Source: Desulfovibrio fairfieldensis
Lineage (GTDB): Bacteria > Desulfobacterota > Desulfovibrionia > Desulfovibrionales > Desulfovibrionaceae
Length of the DNA stretch: 64,000 nucleotides
Direction: 5' to 3'
NCBI RefSeq assembly: GCF_001553605.1
Contig: NZ_CP014229.1
Span: forward strand, 1,206,501-1,270,500
Positions 46,522 to 55,500 of the stretch are shown one piece after another (the stretch's first letter is position 1; each line of letters begins with the position of its first letter). The notes beneath the pieces are model-generated. The model saw only the letters and a program-made list of their open reading frames with translations. It did no database searches and was not told where the DNA came from. A program made the translations under genes and the position numbers.

Positions 46522-47371
46522 GATGTTCACCCACGTGTGCGACACATCCCGTGGTCACGTTGAATTGACTTACGCGGCAACAAAAAGATTTTTCCGGAGT
46601 ACCCGCCCAAGCCACGGATACAACCCCTTCTTCCACGCTGTTCGCCAAGTGGACAAAACGCACCGGCGCGGGGCGGCCGTCGATGCGGATGCTGCCGGTA
46701 CTCATATCCGTTTCCATGGAAGGAAAATGAAGCGAAAGTCCCAGTCCAAGGACTTTTGAAACGGCTTCCTTGGCAGTCCAGAGCCGAAGAAACTGATGTG
46801 CCGGGCGTCCGGCTTGCTCCATGCGCTGCTGTTCATTTTCATGGCATACCAGGGGGATCAGGGCCTGCCAGTCGCCCAGATGTTCTTGAAGCTCCACATC
46901 CACTCCACAGCGTCCGTGGCGGCAGAAAGCAATAGCGGCCCATGGCCAGGAATGGGAAAGGTTAAAGTCGCAGAAGGCGTCGGCGACAAGGTAGGGTCTA
47001 CCGTAATTGCTGGAGGCGAAAAGCCACTCATGCGGCAAACGGCGGCCTTTTTCCAGGCTTAATAACATGCGCAGGGCAGCATGGGACGCCATATACAGGA
47101 TTCCGTCATTCAGTCGGTGAAAACGAAGCGCTTTGTATTGTTCCTGCGGGGAAAGCAGGGCAAAAGCCCGACCCAGCGTGGACGCCGGATCTTCGCGTTC
47201 CAGCAACGCTTCCAGGCCGTGCCCCTGCTGCGCCGGGGAGGCCAAGTCCATCAGGTCGCGGGCGTGGGTAAGGTATACGTGCACTTTCTCCTCGCCTTCA
47301 GTCTCTGTATCAAAGGGGGCCGGACGCAGGGCAACATGCGGCTTGGTCGGATTTTCCCGTGGGCTTTTCAT
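46511..47371 (-). CDS. 4'-phosphopantetheinyl transferase (Sfp type)
   Basis: 286 residues. The start at 47371 has AAGGAG seven bases upstream. Sfp signatures: DFNLSHSWPWAAIAF, GVDVELQ (Mg2+ ligands) and FLRLWTAKEAVSKVLGLGL. It moves the phosphopantetheine arm of CoA onto the conserved Ser of carrier domains; this island encodes ten of them. It is the first gene of the right-hand minus-strand operon, so carriers are activated as they are made. It faces the second A-T gene across a shared control region. Confidence 0.93.
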   Translation of the reverse strand: MKSPRENPTKPHVALRPAPFDTETEGEEKVHVYLTHARDLMDLASPAQQGHGLEALLEREDPASTLGRAFALLSPQEQYKALRFHRLNDGILYMASHAALRMLLSLEKGRRLPHEWLFASSNYGRPYLVADAFCDFNLSHSWPWAAIAFCRHGRCGVDVELQEHLGDWQALIPLVCHENEQQRMEQAGRPAHQFLRLWTAKEAVSKVLGLGLSLHFPSMETDMSTGSIRIDGRPAPVRFVHLANSVEEGVVSVAWAGTPEKSFCCRVSQFNVTTGCVAHVGEHHVQ

Positions 47372-47662
47372 GCCAGCTCTCCTTGCGATAGGCATGCTGC
47401 ATTTCAGACGCGATCCAAGATATCGCATGATCCGACATGGGGGCTGCTCATGTTTGTATTTTTTTTATCCCAAAAAAAGTTATGGGAATTTTTAATTAAT
47501 ATATGGATAGTTATCCTCCATATATGGCCGTGAATATCTTGTCATTATGGGCAAAAAAATAACCAAAATGGGCATGACAGCGAGTGCATCGCGTGTATCA
47601 TAGACAAACCTTCTCACATTGCTTTGTGAGGATTGTTTTTACCGTCCAGTAAGAGAGGAGTC
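47372..47662. promoter_or_regulatory. Divergent control region of the two synthetase operons
   Basis: This AT-rich gap drives the PPTase operon leftwards and the A-T/Cy-A-T-C-A-T operon rightwards. It contains a nested palindrome at 47499-47525 (ATATATGGA...TCCATATAT around GGATAGTTATCC), a TCCCA...TGGGA inverted repeat near 47468-47486, and the box TTATCCCAAAA (47465-47475) that recurs at 30409-30419 before the other operon. These are candidate sites for the AraC regulator or Fur. No gene is seen in it. Confidence 0.55.
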
Positions 47663-49561
47663 ATGGCAACAGATCTGCTTAGACGCTTTACAGAAGTGGC
47701 GCGCTCCAACCCAGCCGTTCCGGCGGTTATGGGACCTGACCTGTGCCTGTCGTTTTCGGATCTCGATTTGCTTTCCGACAGAGCCGCCGCAATTTTTACC
47801 CGTGCCGGCGATGCCGGGATTCTGCAGGGAGAGATGCCATACTCGATAGATACCTTGCCGGTCATCGGGTTCTATCACTGCCGCTCGGCGCGGCATGTCG
47901 TGGCCGCGGTGGGGGCCGCCAAAGCGGGCATTCCCTATATGCCCCTGGGCTGCGACTGGCCGGACAACCGTCTGAAAGCGGTCAGGGGCAACTGTCGCAT
48001 GTGTCTGCTTGTGTGCGATAAGGAGGGTATGTCCGTGTCCGGCTGGGGCGGTGAAACGCCCGTTGTTTATACCGATGATCTGCTTGGAGCCGGGAAGGTT
48101 GTTTCATCCTGGAGCAGAGTGGAAATGAGAGATGTGATGCGGGCCCGGTATGGGGATATGCCCCCGCCGCTGTATGTCATACACACCTCGGGCTCCACCG
48201 GAACACCCAAGGGGGTGGCCCTGCCCCATGACGGCATTTGCGCCAATTTTGTCGGCTCACGGGGCATGCCCGGATTCAGCGCCGGCAAGAGAGTGCTTTA
48301 CGGAGGGGCACTTACTTTTGATCTTTCCATTATAGAGCTCTGGATCAGCCTGCTGAACGGCTGCACGCTCGTGCTTACCCCGGAAGAAACGCTGCTTGAT
48401 GCCCATAGTCTGAAAATGCATCTGAAAAAATGGGAGATCAATACGGCAGCCATGCCTGTAAGCGTCATGAGCGCGCTTGCCGCACAGGATGAAAGCGTTT
48501 TCAGCGGTCTTGAAGTCCTGATTTTCGGCGGAGAATTGCCCAATAAGGACCGTATAGAAAAGATCATGCGCGCCTGCCCCGGCATCGTAATGAACAACTC
48601 TTACGGGACGGCGGAAACCTGCGCGGTCGCCGCCGCCGGAAACATAGACCTTCCTCTGCCCGAAGGTCCCCTTGCAGTGGGAAAACCCTTTGGCGATGCG
48701 GAGCTGTTGGTCGTAGATGACGATCTTGCGCCTCTGCCCGCAGGGCAGGTGGGGGAACTGCTCATCGGCGGGCCGGGCGTGGGGCTCGGGTATATAAATG
48801 ATCCGGAACGGACGGCCCGTTGCTTTGTGACTGACCCCCGGAGCGGAAAACGCCGCTACCGGACAGGTGATATGGCCTATCTGCAACCTGACGGGCGGCT
48901 TGTTCTGGTAGGGAGAAGCGACGCGCAGTTCAAGATCGGGGGCAAAAGGGTGGACCCCGGTGAAATCAGTTCGGCCGTCATGCGCCAACCCCGCGTGTCC
49001 AATGTGCATGTCGCCTTTGTGCGCGGGGACTACCCGACCATTGTCGCCTATGTAGTGGCCGACGGCTCCGCGTTCGGCATGGAACCCGAGATTTTCGCTG
49101 AGAACCTGCGCAAGGCTCTTGCGGAAGAACTTCCCGCCCATCTCGTTCCCGGACACATCCTCGTTGTGGAATCCATTCCGCTGACCGCCCACGGCAAAGT
49201 TGATCAAAAGCGCCTGCCGGTGCCCCCTGCCGTGAAACCGTTTTCCTCCGGTGGTGACGTTTGCGCGGCCTTTCAGGCAGTGTTGCGGTCTGAGGCTTTC
49301 AGCGAAAATGACGCTTTCTTTGATCACGGCGGCACATCATTGCTTGCCGCGCAACTGATTGCCGTTTTCCGCTCCGTCTTTCAGGTGGCGGTTCCTTTCA
49401 GACTTTTTTCACATCCGCGTACCGCCTATATGGTCAGGCTTTTCATTGAAAATGCCAGAATGAACGGCCCGACGGCCGCCGGGAGCGGTGCGGGCGCGCG
49501 GCTCCTGCCCGTCCGCGGCACAGGGCTTAAGGCCCAGGACGAACTGACCGTCAAGATTTAG
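47663..49561 (+). CDS. Stand-alone NRPS loading protein, A-T (second)
   Basis: 632 residues from the ATG behind AGGAG; an upstream in-frame TTG is less likely. A domain: CLSFSDLDLLSD, HTSGSTGTPKGVALPH, SYGTAET, YRTGDMA, FKIGGKRVDPGE, AHGKVDQ. T domain: HGGTSLLAA near 556. Asp in TFDLSIIELW again predicts an alpha-amino acid. Across its whole length it parallels the A-T protein at 44611, so the two are probably duplicates. The next gene, nine bases on, starts with a TubC docking domain, so this protein should prime the plus-strand synthetase. Confidence 0.92.
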   Translation: MATDLLRRFTEVARSNPAVPAVMGPDLCLSFSDLDLLSDRAAAIFTRAGDAGILQGEMPYSIDTLPVIGFYHCRSARHVVAAVGAAKAGIPYMPLGCDWPDNRLKAVRGNCRMCLLVCDKEGMSVSGWGGETPVVYTDDLLGAGKVVSSWSRVEMRDVMRARYGDMPPPLYVIHTSGSTGTPKGVALPHDGICANFVGSRGMPGFSAGKRVLYGGALTFDLSIIELWISLLNGCTLVLTPEETLLDAHSLKMHLKKWEINTAAMPVSVMSALAAQDESVFSGLEVLIFGGELPNKDRIEKIMRACPGIVMNNSYGTAETCAVAAAGNIDLPLPEGPLAVGKPFGDAELLVVDDDLAPLPAGQVGELLIGGPGVGLGYINDPERTARCFVTDPRSGKRRYRTGDMAYLQPDGRLVLVGRSDAQFKIGGKRVDPGEISSAVMRQPRVSNVHVAFVRGDYPTIVAYVVADGSAFGMEPEIFAENLRKALAEELPAHLVPGHILVVESIPLTAHGKVDQKRLPVPPAVKPFSSGGDVCAAFQAVLRSEAFSENDAFFDHGGTSLLAAQLIAVFRSVFQVAVPFRLFSHPRTAYMVRLFIENARMNGPTAAGSGAGARLLPVRGTGLKAQDELTVKI

Positions 49562-49570
49562 GGGTATGCC

Positions 49571-52500
49571 ATGAATGCCGGGTATCCAGCGGAACTTCTC
49601 GAATTTGTTTTTGAACTGCGCAGTCAGGGCATAGTCTTATATGCTGAAGAGGGGGAGATTGTCTGCCGCGGCCCGCGAGAGGCCCTGACAAGCAGTCGTC
49701 TGGATACTCTCAGGCTGCGTAAGCGGGAGCTTTTGCAATTGCTTGAGGAAGAAGAGAGGGCCCTGCGGCAGGAGATTCCGGAACTCAGTCCGGATGTCCA
49801 AAACCGTTTTATGCCCTTTCCGCTGACGGACAACCAGCAGGCATACTGGATCGGGCGCGGAGACACGCTGCAATATGGGCAGGTGGGCATTCACGCATAC
49901 TTTGAGCTTGAGGTTCCGGGCCTTGATGTGGAGCGCCTGGAAAAATGCCTGAATACGCTGGTGCAGCGGCATGACATGCTGCATGCTGTGGTCGTCGGTG
50001 ACGGCATGCAGCGCATCCTGAGGGAATATTCCCCCATCAGGATAATGCGTACGGACGCCTCGGACCTGTCCGCCCAGGAAGCGGACAAGACGCTGGACTC
50101 CATCCGCCGCGATTTGTCCTGCCGCTGCTATTCGCTCGAAACATGGCCTCAGTGCGCGTTTCACGCGGTGCGGCTGCCGGACGGAACTGACATTCTTTTT
50201 GCCAGCCAGGACACATGGTGCCTGGACGGGCAGAGTTACCGCGTGCTCATGGAAGAATTGGCCGCCCTGTATCACGGCCTGACGCTACCTCCCCCGCCGG
50301 GCTTGAGCTTCAGGGATTATGTACTTGCCATGCGGTCCTTCCGGAATTCCTCCGCCTATCAGGCCAGTCTTTCCTACTGGAAAACCAAAGTGGCCACCCT
50401 GCCGGCAGCGCCCATGCTGCCGCTTGAAAAAAAGCGGGGCTATCGTCCGGAGGCCCGTGGCTCCGGTAAAAAGAGCTCGAACGACCCCGTGAAGTCCTAT
50501 CGTCTGGAAGCAAGACTTTCGGAAGCAGGACTCAAAACGCTGAGAAATTCCTTGCGCGGCAAGGGAGTGACCTTGGCCGCCTTTTTGCTTGCCTGCTATG
50601 CGGAGACCCTGGGGCACTGGTCCGAAGAACCCGCGTTCACCATCAATGTGCCCTGGGGCAACAGGCTGCCCGTGCATGCGGATGTGAATGCGTGCGTTGG
50701 TGAATTCGCCAGCATGACGCTGGTGAAATACGACTGCATGGCGAGCGGGAGTCTTCTGGAAAGGACCCGTCTTGTCATGGCTCAACTGCTGGAAGACCTG
50801 CAATATTGCCATGTGTCGGGAGTGGCCATCCTGCGTGAATGGCGTCAGGCCAATGCATTGGGGCCGGAAGCCTGCATGCCCTTTGTTTTTACGAGTGAAA
50901 CGGATTCGGGAGAGGGCGCGAGCTCTTCCTGGATGGAACCCCTTGAACGCATAGGTCGTATCCGCAAGGGGCTCAGTCAGACGCCGCAAGTTTGGATTGA
51001 TGCCCAGTATGCCGTGGTGCGCGGAGAGCTGCGCCTTTCATGGGATATTCTGGATGGCGTTTTCCCCAGAGGGCTTGCGGAAAACATGTTTGCCGCTTTT
51101 GAGGCCCTGGTGCGCGCCTGCGCCGACAGGGACGACATCTGGCATGAGGCATTTCCTCTGTCTGTTCTTGCCCTCCCTGTCCCGTACAGTTTGACCTGGG
51201 GGGGAGATTGCGCGATTGCCGACATGGACGTTGCCGCCGTCATTGACGAATTTTCTTCCACGCGCGCGGAGCATGTCTGCATTGAGGATGTCCGGGGCGC
51301 TCTGATGTGGCGTGACGTGTCCGCACTCGTGTGCGGCGCATCAGCCCGAATGTGCGAGGCCGGCCTCAAACCCGGCGAAGGGGTGGCCATTCTTCTGGAA
51401 AAAGGCCGCTGGCAGAGCATCATGCCTTTTGCCGTGAGATCTGCCGGGGGCGTGTGCATTCCGCTGGATGTGGAAAGCCCCGTTGAGCGGCTGGAAGAAA
51501 TCGTGCGGCGTTGCGGCGCGGCCATGGTTGTGACCGACGCGTCGCTTCGGGAAAAAGCGGCGGCCTTCGGCCTGCCCATGCTGGATGTGGCATCGGGTGA
51601 GCTGGTGCGCACAGCCCTGCCGACCGGGCGGCGAGTGTGGGACAAGAGCGTCTTCTGCGTCATCCACACATCGGGCAGCACCGGCGTCCCCAAGGGGGTG
51701 GAACTGCCTTTTGCCGGTATTCTCAACGTGCGCGCCCACATGGGCAGGCTGGGGCTGGGGGCCGATGACGTGGTTCTCTCCCTGTCGCCCCTGCAACACG
51801 ACATGTCCATACCGGAGTATATGGGCAATATGCTGTGCGGCATGTGCGCGGTTTATCCCGATCCCCGCCTGCGCAAGGATCCCCGGCACTGGTTTGAGCT
51901 GATCGAAAAGCACGGCGTGACGTTCTGGCATACCGTGCCCGCCATGCTGACCATGCTTGTGGATTATTGCCGTGGACTGTCTGAAGAAAAGGTCAAAAGC
52001 GTTCTGGCATCATTACGTGTCGTATGCCTCGGCGGCGACTGGACGCCGCTGGAAACCGCCCGGACGCTGTTCCGTCTGGCGCCCGGAGCAAAGATCGTTA
52101 CGGTTGGGGGCCCCACGGAAATAACAATCTGGAATGTCACCCATACGGTAACCAGGGTGGAGGATTGCTGGAACAGCCTGCCGTACGGAACCCCCATAGC
52201 CAATTGCGGCTGCCGCGTCGTGGACGCGGCAGGCAATATCCGCCCGCGCGGGGTGGTGGGGGAAATGTGCTGCACGGGTCCTTTTATGTCGCCGGGATAT
52301 TCCAATGACGACCGCCTGACCCAACAGCTTTTTCCCACCTGCGGGAAAAATGGCGAGCGCCTGTTCAAAACGGGCGATATGGTCCGTATGCATGCCGACG
52401 GCGTTTTGGAATTCGTGGGGCGCAAGGACAACCGAGTCAAAATTGGCGGTTACCGCATTGAACTGAGCGAGGTCGAACACCATCTCCAGACCTTTCCCGC

Positions 52501-55500
52501 CGTGGAGGAAGCTGTGGTTCTCGCCCGGCCCGGCCCGGCGGGTTCTCCTGTCATGGTTGCCTGGGTCAGGGCGAGAGAAGGCAAAGATATTTGTCTGAAG
52601 GAGCTTCGAGCCCATCTTCTGCGCTTTCTTCCTTCGTACATGATTCCGCCGTTTATCGGCTTGTGTTCGTCTTTTCCGGTGACCTCCAACGGCAAGGTGG
52701 ACAGAAAGGCCATTCTTGAATGGCAACTGCCCCGGACTGGCGAGGACGTGCGGCTGGATACGCCGTTGCGCTCAACCTTGGCAAAAATATGGGAAGAATT
52801 GCTTGGCCGCAGGCCTGAATCAGAGACAAGCAATTTTTTTGAATGCGGCGGCGACTCCATTTCGGCCATTCGTCTGCTCAACAAACTCATGTCCGCCGGT
52901 TTTCCGCATCTGGGCATACTGAGCGTATTCCAGCACCCTTCATTTGCGGCGCTTGCCGGATATATAGCCGGTTTGGGTGCAGGGGAGGAGCGTAACAAAC
53001 TGCCTTCCCTCAGTGAGGCGGCGCAGTTGCAAAGTGCTTCCGGCCTGTACCCTGCTTCGCGCGCGCAGCAACGTATCCACGTGGACGAAATGATTCAGCC
53101 TGTCAACGGGCTGTACAATCTGCCTTTCATGTTCAGTCTGCGGGGTCGGATCGACACTGACCGCATTATTGCCGCGTTCGGGACGGCGATAAACGCGAAT
53201 CCGGCATTGCGCACTGTTTTTGATGAGAGGCCGGACGCCGCCGGGGGCATGCTGCTTGTTCAGCGGGTGCTGCCTCGGATCGAAGCGCTTTTTGAGGTGC
53301 TGGATCTGCGAAACCTCTCCCCGGAAAGCGCCGCCGGCAGGTGGACGGACGCCGCCAGGAAGAGAGGGGCGGAGGCTCTGACTATGCTGGAGGGGCCTCT
53401 TGTACGGGGAACCCTTGCCCTCATGCCGGTGGAGGAGGGGGAAGCCCAGGCCGCCGAGCTGCTGCTTGTGGTCCACCATGCGGTTTTTGACGGCTGGTCC
53501 ATGAAGATCTTTCTGGCCCAGTGGCGCCTGGCCATGGAAGGCACGGAAGTGCCCATGGCAAAATATTCATATGGCGATTTTGCCTGCTGGGAACGTCTGC
53601 CGGAAGTCATGGACGCCATGCAGAAGCACACGGACGCCTATGCTGCGGCCCTGCGCAGCCTGGATGCGCAGCCGGCTTCTTTTCACGCAAGCCTGGCCGG
53701 GGCAAGGCCACAGGCAAGAGGGGGAGGCGGAAGCCACAGTTTCTTTCGGCATACCCTTCCTCATGCTCTGGCGGAGCAGGTGCGTCGGGCGGCGGCGCAG
53801 GAAAAAGTAACGCCCTTTATTTTCCTTCTGGCCGGTTTCGCCCTCCTGGCCTCACGCTACTCTGGAAGTGAGCGCATTCTTCTGGGCACTTACTCGGCGC
53901 AGCGTTTTCTTCCCGACCTGGAAAGTATCGTGGGTATGCTGGTCAACCCGCAGCCCCTGGCTTTTGATTTTGCCGGAGCCCAAACCTTTGAGGATATTCT
54001 GGAAGCCGCCCATAAGGGACTGATGTTGGCCAAGCAACATGAGCTCGCCCCTTTTGAACTGCTGGTAAGAAGCGACGACTCAAGCATGGAATCCGCCGGA
54101 AAGACATTTTTCTCCATAACGTTCAGCCAGGACAATACCGACAAAAACCTGGTCAGGGCCGGGGACGTGACCTTATCCATTGCGGCGGGAGGAGAACACA
54201 AGAGCGGTATGGACATGGAGGTTGCTCTGCATGAGGCTGATGGCGGCTTGAGCTTCGTTGTGGTGTTTGATGAGGCCGTGATGGAGCGCAAACATGTGGA
54301 AAACCTGTTTGCCAGGCTGGAGTATGTCGTTGCTCAATGCGCCCGCCAACCGGATATGGCTCTTTCAGAAATGCGATATTGCCTTGACCGGGATGAGGCG
54401 CTGCTTGAGAGCGTGAACTGCCAGGCGGCCGTTCCCCTGCGGCATGCATCCCTATGGGACTGGTTTGTTGAGACGGCACGCCGCCATCCGTATCAGGTCG
54501 CGATTATGGAGTATGCGGGCCGGGACCGCCGGGAATACAGCTACCTTGAGTTATTTTCACGGGCCGTAGGCATGGCGGAAACAATGAAAAACCTTGTCCC
54601 CGCCCTTTCAGCCGAAACTCCCTTGGAGCATCCACGCCTCATCGCACTCTACATGCCGCGAGGAGCCGAGCTTGCGGCGGCCATGCTCGCGGCATGGCGA
54701 CTGGGAGCGGCGGTCATGCCCATCAGCGTCACGTTGCCCGCCGAAAGAGCGCTTTCCATACTGGAACACGCCAGTCCCGTTGCGCTTGTGGCAAACTGTC
54801 CGCAAGACCTGGCAGGACTTTGGGGCCGGTGCCTGGAAAGGGCTTTCACAGGTCCTGTTGTGCTGGGGAGCGATATTGTGCAGGGAAACGCCGGGGCAGC
54901 GGTTCTCGCGGCCGAACGTCCAGCCGGGATGTTGGAGCGAACTGCCTGGGTGATCTTCACCTCCGGTTCCACCGGCAGGCCCAAGGGGGTGGCTCTCTCC
55001 CATGCCGGTCTTGTGGGAAGGCTTGAATGGGGAGAAAAATTAATGCCGCCAACCGTGCAGGACAAGGGATGCTCCAAGACGGACATGGCATTCGGCGACT
55101 GCTTTTGCGAAATTTTCGGGCCGCTGTTTTATGGCTTCCCCGTGTTTTTCATGGAGGAAAAAAGCATCGCCCATGTGGATACGCTGTATGAAATTTTGAA
55201 GACCGAAAAAATCACGCGGCTTGTGGCGGTGCCGAGCCTGCTGCGTGAATTTGCCGCCATGGCGGAACGAGGAAAGGGGACTCCGGACGCCTTGCGGCAT
55301 ATTGTGTCCAGCGGCGAACCTCTGCCTTCTGTTTTGGCGCACCGCCTGCAACGCGCCTTCCCTGCAGCGAAAATCTATAATTTTTACGGCAGCACCGAGA
55401 TAACCTGCGATGCCGCATGGCATCTCTGTTCTTCCTCCCTCACAGGCACATCAGCTGTCCCGGCCGGAAAACCCATCGCCGGTGGCCGTATCCTTCTCAT

